Below, one piece after another: positions 19,512 to 27,793 of a stretch of 43,676 nucleotides of DNA (positions are counted from its first letter, which is position 1; every line of letters starts with the position of its first letter). This stretch comes from Bacillus carboniphilus. Its GTDB lineage: Bacteria > Bacillota > Bacilli > Bacillales > JC228. Under the pieces are notes generated by a model. It saw only the letters and a list, made by a program, of their open reading frames with translations. It did not search any database and was not told the origin of the DNA. The position numbers and the translations under genes are program-made. The stretch lies in contig NZ_BAAADJ010000015.1 of NCBI RefSeq assembly GCF_039522365.1, positions 1 to 43,676 of the forward strand, in the 5' to 3' direction.

Positions 19512-19552
19512 GTGCCTTCATGAACATATTTATGTCATGAAGGCATTTTCTA
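19512..19552 (+). terminator. Terminator of spx
   Basis: TGCCTTCATGA and TCATGAAGGCA form a perfect 11-bp stem, followed by TTTTCT. Confidence 0.8.
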
Positions 19553-19730
19553 TAAAATATTTTAGAATTGAGAGGATTTTTCCCCTCTGGTTAGAATTAT
19601 ATTTAGAAAGCTTCTCACATGAAATAGTAGCAAAGGTGTGACTGGGTATTCGCCTGTTTTTAAAGGGGTCAAGGTTTTTTTATTCCCTTCCAGCAAGATT
19701 TATCATAAAATAAAAGTACAAGGCTAAACT

Positions 19731-19783
19731 AGTCTTTACTATCCCTATTTTGGGCAAACTAGGTTTATAGCCGGGGGTTTAAA
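19731..19783 (+). promoter_or_regulatory. Possible structured mecA leader
   Basis: The 334-bp spx-mecA gap holds the spx terminator and then GGCTAAACTAG, which can pair with CTAGGTTTATAGCC about 40 bases later with two bulges. An inner CCC/GGG pairing is possible. It lies 35-90 bases before the mecA start, where a long 5' untranslated region would run. No known riboswitch class was recognised. Confidence 0.3.
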
Positions 19784-19818
19784 TCCCTTCCACAAAATCA
19801 AAGAAGGGAGAGATCATA

Positions 19819-20478
19819 ATGGAAATAGAACGTATTAACGAGAACACCGTTAAATTCTATATATCCTACGGAGATATAGAGGAAAGAGGCTTTGACAGGG
19901 AAGAAATATGGTACAACAGAGAACGGAGTGAAGAACTCTTCTGGGAAATGATGGATGAAGTTCATCAAGAAGAAGATTTCATGGTTGAAGGACCACTATG
20001 GATTCAAGTTCAGGCTCTTGAAAAAGGTTTAGAAGTTCTCGTTACAAAGGCTCAGCTTTCAAAAGATGGTCAGAAATTTGAATTACCGCTTCCTGAAAGC
20101 AAGATAAAAGATCTCCCTGTTGATGAAAGAATTGAAGAACTATTAGACCAACACTTTCAATCTAAAAGCTCATCTAGCGACGACATAGAGGAAATCTTAG
20201 AATTTGTTGTGGAATTTGATGATTTCGAAAATATCATTCAACTATCCAAACACCCAGCTGTTCAGGATCTTCCATCAAATCTCTATGCCTTCGAAAATCG
20301 TTATTTCTTATATGTAGAATTTCCGGAAGATGAGTATGAAGAAGTAGAAATAGATAATTTACTAAGCATCCTGTTGGAATTTGGATTCGAAACGGATGTC
20401 ACGATTCATCGAATCGAGGAGTACGGGAAGTTAATCTTGAGTGATAATGCATTAGAAGCTTTAACGGAATACTTCTAA
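19819..20478 (+). CDS. mecA: MecA, adaptor protein of the ClpC protease
   Basis: A 219-residue adaptor that delivers ComK and other substrates to ClpCP and assists ClpC hexamer assembly. The N-terminal domain (1 to about 80; MEIERINENTVKFYISYGDI) binds substrates. A Ser/Asp-rich linker (SKSSSSDDIEE) follows. The C-terminal domain (about 125-219) binds ClpC. The length and sequence match Bacillus MecA. ATG 19819 follows AAGGGAGAG. The neighbours spx and coiA make this the conserved competence/proteolysis block. Confidence 0.97.
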   Translation: MEIERINENTVKFYISYGDIEERGFDREEIWYNRERSEELFWEMMDEVHQEEDFMVEGPLWIQVQALEKGLEVLVTKAQLSKDGQKFELPLPESKIKDLPVDERIEELLDQHFQSKSSSSDDIEEILEFVVEFDDFENIIQLSKHPAVQDLPSNLYAFENRYFLYVEFPEDEYEEVEIDNLLSILLEFGFETDVTIHRIEEYGKLILSDNALEALTEYF

Positions 20479-20482
20479 AATC

Positions 20483-20514
20483 AACCGATTTCTTTTGTGA
20501 AATCGGTTTTTTCT
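20483..20514 (+). terminator. Terminator of mecA
   Basis: AACCGATTTC and GAAATCGGTT form a perfect 10-bp stem followed by TTTTC. Confidence 0.85.
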
Positions 20515-20591
20515 TGAATGATTGGTATTTATGAATCTTTAACGGCATATAATCGTAAAATATTTATTCCAAAAACACATAGGGTGAATAT

Positions 20592-22106
20592 ATGAAAAAT
20601 ACGGTAAGAGTTATTCTATTTTTAGGGATCATACTTGGGATTTCTTATTTGTTTAAAGATTTCATTCATAGCAGTTTAATTATCACCTATATCAGCTATA
20701 TCATGTCATTTTCAGTTCTTTTTATTTCTATGGTCATTTTCTTAGAAAACCGACATCCCACTACGACTTTGACCTGGTTAGTGGTGTTAGGAAGTTTTCC
20801 ATTAGTCGGATTTATTTTTTATTTGCTTTTCGGACGGAATTTCCGAAAAAGAAGGTTATACCGCAAGAAGTATTTTTTGGACAAGCTCACTTACCATAAA
20901 TACGGTTTGGACCGAACTGATATCGAGGGGCATGTAGAAGAAATGCCTCCGCATCAAAAGAAGCTATTTACCCTTGCACATAACATTGGGAATAGCCCGA
21001 TCTCTTTTGCTAGCCACACAAAAGTGTTAACAAACGGGGACGCGACATTTACACAAATTTTAGATGCACTAAAAAAGGCCAAGTCTCATATTCATATGGA
21101 ATATTATATTGTTCGCCATGATGAACTTGGAATGGAGATCAAAGAAATTCTAGAAGAGAAGGCGAAGGAAGGCGTGAAGGTGCGCTTTCTATATGATGCC
21201 GTAGGTTCGTGGCAATTATCCAAAAAGTATATGGCTGACCTAAAAGAGGCCGGGGTTGAAGTGGTTCCCTTTGGTCCCGTTCATTTTCCAGTACTTAGCA
21301 GTAAGTTTAACTTTAGAAATCACCGTAAGATTATCGTGATTGATGGAAAGCTTGGATTTGTTGGAGGATTAAATATTGGAGATGAATATTTAGGAAGAGT
21401 TCCATCTTTTGGTTTTTGGAGAGACACTCATCTGATGGTTGTTGGTGAAGCTGTTCGAACCCTTCAGTTAATTTTCTTGCAGGATTGGTACTATATGACC
21501 AATCAAAATCATTTAACGGCTGAATACTTACCAATCCCACCTCAAGCGGATGAAACAGAGGGCGGGGTACAAATTCTAGCTGGTGGCCCTGACAATGAAC
21601 ATACTGTCATCAAGGACATATTTTTTGCCATGATTTCCTCGGCTAAAAAATCCGTTTATATTGCATCTCCCTACTTTATTCCAGACGAGGATATTTTCTC
21701 AGCTTTACGGATTGCTGCACTAAGTGGGGTTGATGTAAGGTTACTCATTCCAAAACGCCCTGATAAGTGGATTGTTTTCTTTGCCTCTCGTTCATATTTT
21801 CCTGAACTTCTCGAGGCTGGGGTTAAGATATACGAATATGAAAAAGGCTTTATGCATAGTAAAACCGTTATTGTTGATGAAGAGTTAGCTTCCATTGGTA
21901 CATCCAATATGGATATGAGAAGCTTTCATTTGAATTTCGAAGTCAATGCGTTCCTTTATAGAACGGGTTCAACCGAAACATTAGTTCATGATTTCATGCA
22001 AGACTTAACAGTTTCACGTGAGATTCTCCCAGAGCTGTTTGAAAAGAGACATCTTGGAATTAGACTCTTAGAATCCACGTGTAGACTTTTATCTCCACTT
22101 TTATAA
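20592..22106 (+). CDS. cls: Cardiolipin synthase
   Basis: A 504-residue membrane enzyme that joins two phosphatidylglycerols into cardiolipin plus glycerol. Two N-terminal membrane helices (about 5-25 and 30-52) and a hairpin (58-80) precede two phospholipase-D HKD motifs. The first is at His244-Lys246-Asp251 (NHRKIIVIDG) and the second at His422-Lys424-Asp429 (MHSKTVIVDE), each with its following GG/GTSN segment. The length is normal. ATG 20592 follows AGGGTGAATAT. Which paralogue it equals in B. subtilis is not determined here; that genome does not have this gene at this position. Confidence 0.93.
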   Translation: MKNTVRVILFLGIILGISYLFKDFIHSSLIITYISYIMSFSVLFISMVIFLENRHPTTTLTWLVVLGSFPLVGFIFYLLFGRNFRKRRLYRKKYFLDKLTYHKYGLDRTDIEGHVEEMPPHQKKLFTLAHNIGNSPISFASHTKVLTNGDATFTQILDALKKAKSHIHMEYYIVRHDELGMEIKEILEEKAKEGVKVRFLYDAVGSWQLSKKYMADLKEAGVEVVPFGPVHFPVLSSKFNFRNHRKIIVIDGKLGFVGGLNIGDEYLGRVPSFGFWRDTHLMVVGEAVRTLQLIFLQDWYYMTNQNHLTAEYLPIPPQADETEGGVQILAGGPDNEHTVIKDIFFAMISSAKKSVYIASPYFIPDEDIFSALRIAALSGVDVRLLIPKRPDKWIVFFASRSYFPELLEAGVKIYEYEKGFMHSKTVIVDEELASIGTSNMDMRSFHLNFEVNAFLYRTGSTETLVHDFMQDLTVSREILPELFEKRHLGIRLLESTCRLLSPLL

Positions 22107-22140
22107 TAAAAATCCCTTCAGAAATGGAGGGATTTTTTTC
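22107..22140 (+). terminator. Terminator of cls
   Basis: AAAATCCCTTC and a GGAGGGATTTT arm form a hairpin with a long T run. An ATG at 22124 lies inside it, so that ATG is not a credible start for coiA. Confidence 0.8.
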
Positions 22141-22189
22141 GTTTCTGTGGAAGTATTTCTTTAAATCAAATGAAGAGGTGATGAATCCC

Positions 22190-23368
22190 TTGTTTTCTGC
22201 TGTCGATCGTAAAGGTACCATTCAAACGGTACATGGTAAAACAGATGAACAAATAAGAATGTTTAAGAATCAGAGCTTCTATTGCCCCGTATGTAAACAG
22301 CCCCTTCAATTAAAAGCAGGTCTTGTGAACCAACCTCATTTTGCACATATTCATTTAAACACTTGTCCCACTTTCTGGGAACCTGAATCTGATGAACATA
22401 TAGAAGGGAAGCTTTTATTAAAGGATTTGTTTAGTAAAATGAATTGGGACACTAGACTAGAAGTATATTTACCTGAAATATCACAGCAACCTGATTTGTT
22501 ACTAAATAAAAATAATAAACAAGTTGCAGTTGAATACCAATGCTCCGCTATCAACATCCAGAGGTTTCGGCAACGAGTAAAGGGGTATCAGTCGATAGAC
22601 ATGGAACAAAGGTGGGTTTTTGGTCCGAAATTAACCCAGAGGATTTCCTCCACCCAGATAAAACTTTCGGAAACGGCTTTTATAAGCTTATTAAAGAATA
22701 ATCAAAAATTTGAAGGCTGGTCACTATACCCTGGCAACATGATATTAGTATTAGATCACTCAATTCTCCCCTTCTCTCCAAGAAAAATCTTTGCCTTACA
22801 GGACACATTTTCAATCCCTGAGTATCCTTTATCCATTACACAAAGTAATATATCTGTCTTGATAAATGAGTGGAAAAAAACAAGAATACATTGGCTCTTA
22901 GCTCCCAACATCAGTAAGGCCCCAAAGGATCGTTCCTATTACCGATTTATGTATAATCAGCGAATCCACCGTTCAACTCTTCCTGCTTTTATCGGAATAC
23001 CTCTGTTTTCATTACCCTATATAAAAACATCAGCACCTGTATGGCAAACATATGTGTTTTACGACTCCTTTTCGCTACTTCAAAAACAATCCAAATTCAC
23101 AATTAAACAAATGGAATCTTTGTTTCAGAAAAGGATTCATGGAGGAAATATTCAACTTCGAAACTTTTTATTTCTGTCCCCAAATTATCAAATTCCATTG
23201 CATGATTATCTCCACTTTTTAATCCGTATAAATGTATTTAAAAAAGATGGGAACGATATAGTAGTGGGGCCTGAGTTAGGAAAATTAAGTCATGTTAAAA
23301 CCACCGATCAATCGATCCACGCAATCCACCAATTTTACCGCAAATACGAAATGTTTTTTCTTTCATAA
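22190..23368 (+). CDS. coiA: CoiA, competence nuclease-like protein
   Basis: A 392-residue protein of the CoiA family, needed for recombination of incoming DNA in competent cells. A zinc-finger-like Cys32-x2-Cys35 with His50 and His53 (HFAH) comes first. A nuclease core follows with Asp102 (PDLLL) and Glu115-x-Gln117 (VEYQC). TTG 22190 is preferred because GAGGTGAT lies at good spacing and the product starts MFSAVDRKG as in the family. A longer frame from 22124 begins in the cls terminator. It lies between cls and pepF, as yjbF does next to pepF in B. subtilis. Confidence 0.88.
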   Translation: MFSAVDRKGTIQTVHGKTDEQIRMFKNQSFYCPVCKQPLQLKAGLVNQPHFAHIHLNTCPTFWEPESDEHIEGKLLLKDLFSKMNWDTRLEVYLPEISQQPDLLLNKNNKQVAVEYQCSAINIQRFRQRVKGYQSIDMEQRWVFGPKLTQRISSTQIKLSETAFISLLKNNQKFEGWSLYPGNMILVLDHSILPFSPRKIFALQDTFSIPEYPLSITQSNISVLINEWKKTRIHWLLAPNISKAPKDRSYYRFMYNQRIHRSTLPAFIGIPLFSLPYIKTSAPVWQTYVFYDSFSLLQKQSKFTIKQMESLFQKRIHGGNIQLRNFLFLSPNYQIPLHDYLHFLIRINVFKKDGNDIVVGPELGKLSHVKTTDQSIHAIHQFYRKYEMFFLS

Positions 23369-23484
23369 AAAAATATTTCGTAAATCAAAATAAAAGAAGG
23401 AATTTTCATATGCTTGTAGAAGTAATAGGATGGGCATTTTTAATGTTCAATCAAGATTTAGATTATATGAAGGGGGACTTTACT

Positions 23485-25302
23485 ATGGCAGTTGAACAAA
23501 AGACACAAGCATTGCCAACTAGAGATCAAATTGCTGTTGAAGATACATGGAGACTTGAAGATATCTTTGCTTCTGATGACGATTGGAATAAAGAGTATAA
23601 AGAGGTGGAAGCTCTTTTACCAAAAGCCTCTGATTTTCAAGGCACACTTGGAGAGAGTGCAGATCATCTCTACAAGGCGCTTCAGTTCCAAGATGAAGTT
23701 TCCAGTCGACTTGGAAAGCTGTATACATATGCACATATGAGATACGACCAAGATACAACAAACTCTCATTATCAAGGGTTAGATGGAAAGGCAAAAACAT
23801 TATATACAAAAGCGGCTAGTGCTTTTGCATATGTTGTTCCTGAAATTCTGTCCATTGACGAAACAAAGCTTGAGAATTTCTTAAATGAAAACAATGATTT
23901 AAAGCTGTATGCTAAACAGTTAGAAGAAATCAACAAACAGCGTCCTCATGTACTTTCAGCTGAGCAAGAGGAGTTACTTGCTCAAGCATCAGAGGTGTTT
24001 GGTGCATCCAGCAGTACATTTGGTATGTTAAATAATGCTGACTTAGAATTCCCGACGATTAAAGATGAAGAGGGGAACGACGTCCAAGTTACACACGGTC
24101 GTTATACTCGATTCTTAGAAAGTGAAGACCGTCGAGTTAGAGAAGATGCTTTTAATGCTGTTTACGACACGTACGGCAAGTTCAAAAACACGTTTGCATC
24201 TACTTTAAGTGGTCAAGTAAAGAAAGACAATTTCAATGCAAAAGTTCGCAATTATGATTCTGCTCGTCATGCAGCATTATCGAACAACAGCATTCCAGAG
24301 ACTGTATACGAAAATTTAGTGAATACAATAAATAAAAACCTACCTCTTTTACACCGCTACGTGAAATTACGTAAAGAGATTTTAGGTGTAGAAGAACTTC
24401 ATATGTATGACCTATACACGCCACTTGTAAAAGATGTGAAAATGAAGGTTTCCTATGATGAAGCAAAGAATTTATTGTTAAAAGGCTTAGCTCCATTAGG
24501 AGAAGAGTATGTTGAAGTGTTACAAGAAGGTTTTGAAAACCGCTGGGTAGACGTTCATGAGAACAAAGGAAAGAGAAGTGGCGCTTATTCATCTGGTACA
24601 TATGGAACCAATCCATATATCCTTATGAACTGGCAGGATAACGTAAACAACTTATTTACGTTAGCTCATGAATTTGGACACTCTGTGCATAGTTACTATA
24701 CAAGAAAGAACCAGCCTTACCCATATGGAAATTACTCAATCTTCGTAGCAGAGGTAGCATCTACATGTAACGAGGCTATCTTAAATGACTACTTATTAAA
24801 AACTATTGATGATGAGAAGAAGAGACTTTATCTTCTAAATCATTACTTAGAAGGATTCCGTGCTACTGTATTCCGTCAAACGATGTTTGCTGAATTTGAG
24901 CACATCATTCACCAGAAAGCACAAGAAGGTGAAACCTTAACTGCAGATGTATTTACAAAGGTTTACTATGATCTCAATAAGAAATACTTTGGTGATGATA
25001 TAGTGGTTGATGAGCAAATTGGCTTAGAGTGGGCTCGAATTCCTCACTTCTATTACAACTACTATGTATATCAATATGCAACAGGATTTAGTGCAGCAAC
25101 AGCATTAAGTAAACAAATCCTTGAAGAGGGTCAACCGGCTGTAGACCGTTATCTTGAGTTCTTAAAATCTGGTAGCTCTGATTATCCAATTGAAGTTCTG
25201 AAAAAAGCAGGAGTCGATATGACAAGTGCAGAACCAATTGAACAAGCTTGCCAAGTATTTGAAGAGCTTTTAAATGAAATGGAAACTTTATTGAAGAAAT
25301 AA
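23485..25302 (+). CDS. pepF: Oligoendopeptidase F
   Basis: A 605-residue cytosolic zinc metallopeptidase of family M3 that cleaves short peptides. The HEFGH zinc motif is at about residues 395-399 and the third ligand Glu is near residue 423 (VAEVAS). The length matches PepF. ATG 23485 is chosen because GAAGGGGG lies 8 bases upstream; the open frame extends back to 23410 without a comparable site. A terminator follows. It would complement the two peptide importers in the window. Confidence 0.95.
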   Translation: MAVEQKTQALPTRDQIAVEDTWRLEDIFASDDDWNKEYKEVEALLPKASDFQGTLGESADHLYKALQFQDEVSSRLGKLYTYAHMRYDQDTTNSHYQGLDGKAKTLYTKAASAFAYVVPEILSIDETKLENFLNENNDLKLYAKQLEEINKQRPHVLSAEQEELLAQASEVFGASSSTFGMLNNADLEFPTIKDEEGNDVQVTHGRYTRFLESEDRRVREDAFNAVYDTYGKFKNTFASTLSGQVKKDNFNAKVRNYDSARHAALSNNSIPETVYENLVNTINKNLPLLHRYVKLRKEILGVEELHMYDLYTPLVKDVKMKVSYDEAKNLLLKGLAPLGEEYVEVLQEGFENRWVDVHENKGKRSGAYSSGTYGTNPYILMNWQDNVNNLFTLAHEFGHSVHSYYTRKNQPYPYGNYSIFVAEVASTCNEAILNDYLLKTIDDEKKRLYLLNHYLEGFRATVFRQTMFAEFEHIIHQKAQEGETLTADVFTKVYYDLNKKYFGDDIVVDEQIGLEWARIPHFYYNYYVYQYATGFSAATALSKQILEEGQPAVDRYLEFLKSGSSDYPIEVLKKAGVDMTSAEPIEQACQVFEELLNEMETLLKK

Positions 25303-25309
25303 TATTAAA

Positions 25310-25342
25310 GAGGAGCACCGTTGTGGGACGGTGCTCCTTTTT
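25310..25342 (+). terminator. Terminator of pepF
   Basis: AGGAGCACCG and CGGTGCTCCT form a perfect stem around a TTGTGGGA loop, followed by T residues. Confidence 0.85.
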
Positions 25343-25376
25343 GGTTTTTGTGGAGAGGGGGAGAAAGCAGAGGGAG

Positions 25377-25581
25377 TATTGCTCGTTTATGGATGGTGAT
25401 TAGTCAGATGGGATCTAGTGGGAGGATCGAGTGCCGGTTTGTTGCTGATGGGGGGGCAAACGGGAACAAGTGGGTGAAACGAGTGCCATTTAGTGCTGGT
25501 GGAATGGCAAACGGGCACTAGGAGATGAATCGAGTGCCGGTTTTGTACCGGTGGGGTAATCAAAAGGGAACTACACAAGTA
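25377..25581. repeat. Degenerate 51-bp tandem array downstream of pepF
   Basis: Units start with GAGTGCC(G/A)(G/T)TT and repeat at exactly 51 bp (starts near 25428, 25479 and 25530), with a more decayed copy before them. Each better unit contains an inverted repeat, GTGCCGGTTTG against CAAACGGG(C/A)AC. The sequence is unrelated to the 17.3-kb array, but period and design agree. No open frame in it has a ribosome binding site. Confidence 0.75.
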
Positions 25582-25592
25582 GTAAGGTCCTC

Positions 25593-25772
25593 CTAATGAT
25601 ACCCTCTAAACCGCTTCCGCTCATTCCAATAGGAAATCAGCAAAAATATAGAAATAAATAGAATAGGAGAACTGATATATAAAGGCACTACTTTTAACAT
25701 ACCTAATAATTGAAGCACGAAAGCAATAATAAAAATAACGGTCATGATGATGATCGGAATTCGGGCTAACAT
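25593..25772 (-). CDS. Small membrane protein (YizD position)
   Basis: A 59-residue leftward frame from ATG 25772, preceded by AAAGGTGATC at a normal distance. It encodes two membrane helices (about 5-24 and 30-48) and a basic end NERKRFRGYH. It lies between pepF and the RoxS/yjbH locus, where B. subtilis carries the small gene yizD. Identity with YizD is inferred from position only. Confidence 0.6.
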   Translation of the reverse strand: MLARIPIIIMTVIFIIAFVLQLLGMLKVVPLYISSPILFISIFLLISYWNERKRFRGYH

Positions 25773-25872
25773 ACAATGATCACCTTTCTATTTTTTAATT
25801 CCTTCTAATAAAACGTTATGAAACAAGTTGTGAAGGCATGACAAAAATAGTGATGTTTTCATTTTTGACAAA

Positions 25873-25881
25873 TTTGTGAAA
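25873..25881 (+). promoter_or_regulatory. Possible ResD site upstream of RoxS
   Basis: TTTGTGAAA resembles the TTTGTGAA-type core bound by the ResD/SrrA response regulator. It lies just upstream of the RoxS -35. In B. subtilis, RoxS is known to be induced by ResD. The match is short. Confidence 0.35.
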
Positions 25882-25896
25882 GAGTGAGCTTAAATC

Positions 25897-25926
25897 TTGT
25901 TTTTATTTCCTTTAGCATGGTATAGT
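25897..25926 (+). promoter_or_regulatory. SigA promoter of RoxS
   Basis: TTGTTT (25897-25902) and TATAGT (25921-25926) with 18 bp between them, placed 7-8 bases before the expected RNA start. Confidence 0.55.
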
Positions 25927-25930
25927 AATA

Positions 25931-25948
25931 ACGTGAAGTTAATCACAA
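25931..25948. promoter_or_regulatory. Candidate Rex operator at the RoxS start
   Basis: The 18 bp ACGTGAAGTTAATCACAA match the Rex consensus TTGTGAA-N4-TTCACAA except at three positions. They overlap the transcription start of RoxS, where a redox repressor would block initiation. NADH-responsive Rex control of RoxS is established in B. subtilis. Confidence 0.5.
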
Positions 25949-26040
25949 ACAAACATATACCCCTTTGTTTGACCGTGAAAAATTTCTCCCATCCCCTTTG
26001 TTCGTTAGAAAAGACCCTTTGCAGATGCAAAGGGTCTTTT
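25934..26040 (+). ncRNA. roxS: RoxS (RsaE) regulatory small RNA
   Basis: The sequence contains GAAGTTAATCACAAAC at its 5' end, then ACCCCTTTGTTTGA and TCTCCCATCCCCTTTG. These are the hallmark C-rich, ribosome-binding-site-pairing motifs of RoxS/RsaE. It ends in a terminator hairpin (AAAAGACCCTTTGC / GCAAAGGGTCTTTT). RoxS in Bacillus and Staphylococcus represses and stabilises mRNAs of central metabolism in response to nitric oxide and NADH. Its location, between the small yizD-like gene and yjbH, equals the B. subtilis location. The length (about 107 nt) is close to the known RNA. Confidence 0.9.
26009..26040. terminator. Shared terminator of RoxS and yjbH
   Basis: AAAAGACCCTTTGC and GCAAAGGGTCTTTT form a perfect stem with T runs on both strands. 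It ends RoxS rightwards and yjbH leftwards. Confidence 0.85.
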
Positions 26041-26043
26041 CAC

Positions 26044-26934
26044 TTATTCACTATTTAGTTCATGATCTCCTATATATCTCCAAAAGGTACCGTACTTAGC
26101 AGGAATTCGTTCAACCTTTTGTTTTAGCAAAAGCTTTTTCATTTCGTGTTCAACTTGAGACGTGGTTAAGTCATAAACAACCGAGATTTCCTTGGTCGCC
26201 ACGATATTGAAGAATTTCAAAAATGCCTCAATGGGGGGTGGCGGTGATGGGTCTGGTTGTTCTTTTAACATCTCAAATAGTATTTCTACGTACACCTCAT
26301 ATGGGTAGCATCCCGTTACCTTGATTCCTTCTTCATCAGTGTTTTCATTAAAGAATACAAGGGTTGGAATTTCAGTGACATCCATTTCAGTAGTAATGGT
26401 TAAATCACATTGGAATGCTTTAGTAGCACTCTCGGAAGTAATATCCTGCTTAAACAATTCCATGTCTATTCCAACTTGTTCTGCACAGTCCAATAGAACG
26501 TCCACATCTGAAATATTTTGTTTCTCTAGAAAAAGGTTTTCTTGTACTTTACGCAAGAAACGAGTTGCCGTCTTTTTCCCTTGTAATTCTGCTGCCTTAA
26601 TAGCAACGGAAGGGAGACTAGGTGCAGATATAGGATTCTCTAACCAGAGGCTACCATCACAGGACATCCCTGACCTGCTAGCTGTTTTTTCCCATGCTTG
26701 AGCAATGTTTTCTGGTTTTTTCCTAACACTATTATTTAAGGAGGCTAGCTTACCGCTTAGAACATGTCTGAGCGTAAAGTAGTGTCCATATTCAATTTTC
26801 AGCTTTTTAATGATAGGTTCCAGGGCCCAGCATTCTGGACATAACGGATCAATAAACATGTAGATTTCAACAGGTTTATTTTCCAGTCCATAACAAGGAG
26901 ATTGAGACTCACTCCACAATCTATTCTTTTCCAT
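26044..26934 (-). CDS. spxH: YjbH (SpxH), ClpXP adaptor for Spx
   Basis: About 296 residues of the DsbA-like thioredoxin fold. The [22 protein letters not shown] stretch has Cys32 and Cys35, and [10 protein letters not shown] is conserved in YjbH. The protein binds Spx and promotes its degradation by ClpXP. Two adjacent ATGs (26937 and 26934) fit; the second has better spacing from AGAGGGTG. A GTG at 26943 falls in the ribosome binding site itself. The start lies inside the 3' end of yjbI, so the two are translationally linked. The original reading frame ends at a terminator shared with RoxS. Confidence 0.92.
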   Translation of the reverse strand: MEKNRLWSESQSPCYGLENKPVEIYMFIDPLCPECWALEPIIKKLKIEYGHYFTLRHVLSGKLASLNNSVRKKPENIAQAWEKTASRSGMSCDGSLWLENPISAPSLPSVAIKAAELQGKKTATRFLRKVQENLFLEKQNISDVDVLLDCAEQVGIDMELFKQDITSESATKAFQCDLTITTEMDVTEIPTLVFFNENTDEEGIKVTGCYPYEVYVEILFEMLKEQPDPSPPPPIEAFLKFFNIVATKEISVVYDLTTSQVEHEMKKLLLKQKVERIPAKYGTFWRYIGDHELNSE

Positions 26935-27334
26935 CATTCTCACCCTCTGTATCCGGGTCAGGTGTGTTGACCATGTGTTTGGCAGTTAGGACAAGACGTG
27001 CAAAATATTCGTCTCTAAAGGGTCCTTCTAAACCGACTTCATCCATTGCTTCAGACATGCATGTTAACCAAGCCTTCGCCCTTGTTGGCGTAATTGGAAA
27101 TGGTAAGTGCCTAGCTCGCATCATGGGATGACCATGTTCCTCTGTAAAGATAGGAGGACCTCCAAGATATTGGGTTTGAAACTGTTTTTGCTTCCTAGCA
27201 ACTTCAGTTAAATCATCTGGAAAAATGGGAGCTAAATCCGGATGATTGTGAACGCGACGATAAAAGGCATCGATCAAATCTGAAAGTTTTTCTTTCCCAA
27301 TTTGTTCATATGGGGTGGGGGTGTTCCCAATCAT
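26921..27334 (-). CDS. yjbI: YjbI, group II truncated hemoglobin
   Basis: A 137-residue 2/2 hemoglobin (HbO type). The distal Tyr B10 is Tyr25 in DAFYRRV, the proximal His is His76 in RARHLPF, and the conserved Trp of helix G is Trp89 (AKAWLTCM). Known roles of this class are oxygen, NO or peroxide chemistry; in B. subtilis YjbI is co-encoded with YjbH. Here its 3' end overlaps the yjbH start. ATG 27334 follows AAAGGAG. Confidence 0.93.
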   Translation of the reverse strand: MIGNTPTPYEQIGKEKLSDLIDAFYRRVHNHPDLAPIFPDDLTEVARKQKQFQTQYLGGPPIFTEEHGHPMMRARHLPFPITPTRAKAWLTCMSEAMDEVGLEGPFRDEYFARLVLTAKHMVNTPDPDTEGENDGKE

Positions 27335-27482
27335 ACGTATTACTCCTTTAACAATTTTATGATGTTATTTTACCAATGAGCCTGGAAGAAAACAAACAAA
27401 TAGCCTTAAAACAGCTTTCTATAAGGCTATTTTCGTATAAACTGTTGCTTCTGACAGTAGTTGGTTCAATGAACTAAGGGGG

Positions 27483-27706
27483 TTGATTTCCGTTGCAGGT
27501 GCTTGCTTTTCGCGGTCGGTCCGGGAGCCTCCTCTGGCCAACAGGATGTTGGTTACGAAGGCGTTGCCACAGGACGTGGCGTTCTTAGCCTTCGTTCCCC
27601 TATCGCTCCTGCGGGGTCTCCCATGTCCCTTCCTCCCACTTTCCACTGCTTCCATATATCTCTTCAGTGCAGTGGAAATGAGTCAAGCACCTTCCACTCC
27701 AATCAA
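27483..27706. repeat. Structured Bacillaceae-type intergenic repeat
   Basis: A 224-bp GC-rich block in an AT-rich gap. Ends TTGATTTCCG...GGTGCTTG and CAAGCACC...CCAATCAA are near-inverted repeats. Inside are CTTGCTTTTCGCGG, GGTCCGGGAGCCTCCTC and CTCCTGCGGGGTCTCCC. I recall elements of this design as a dispersed repeat in many Bacillus genomes. Here the inner palindrome TTCCACTG / CAGTGGAA may be a local extra. It is not coding: frames through it lack ribosome binding sites. It lies between yjbI and cwlQ. Confidence 0.7.
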
Positions 27707-27763
27707 CGGCGGGTTTAATAACATGTGCAATAAACAACAATCTTACGAAAAACAGCGTTCCAT

Positions 27764-27791
27764 AAAAAAAAGACCCTAAATAGAGTCTTTA
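27764..27791 (-). terminator. Terminator of the yjbK-cwlQ operon
   Basis: Leftward, AAAGACTC and GGGTCTTT pair around a TATTTA loop, followed by a run of T residues. Confidence 0.75.
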
Positions 27792-27793
27792 CT

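Noticed and set aside
22124-22189. Longer CoiA starting at ATG 22124
   Set aside because: That ATG lies in the cls terminator and has no ribosome binding site; TTG 22190 has a good one and fits the family start.
25387-25578. Leftward frame of 63 residues in the pepF-downstream repeat
   Set aside because: It tracks the 51-bp repeat and has no ribosome binding site or coding-like composition.
27419-27779. Small proteins encoded in the GC-rich block
   Set aside because: Several overlapping frames exist on both strands, as expected of a palindromic GC-rich element; none has a ribosome binding site.
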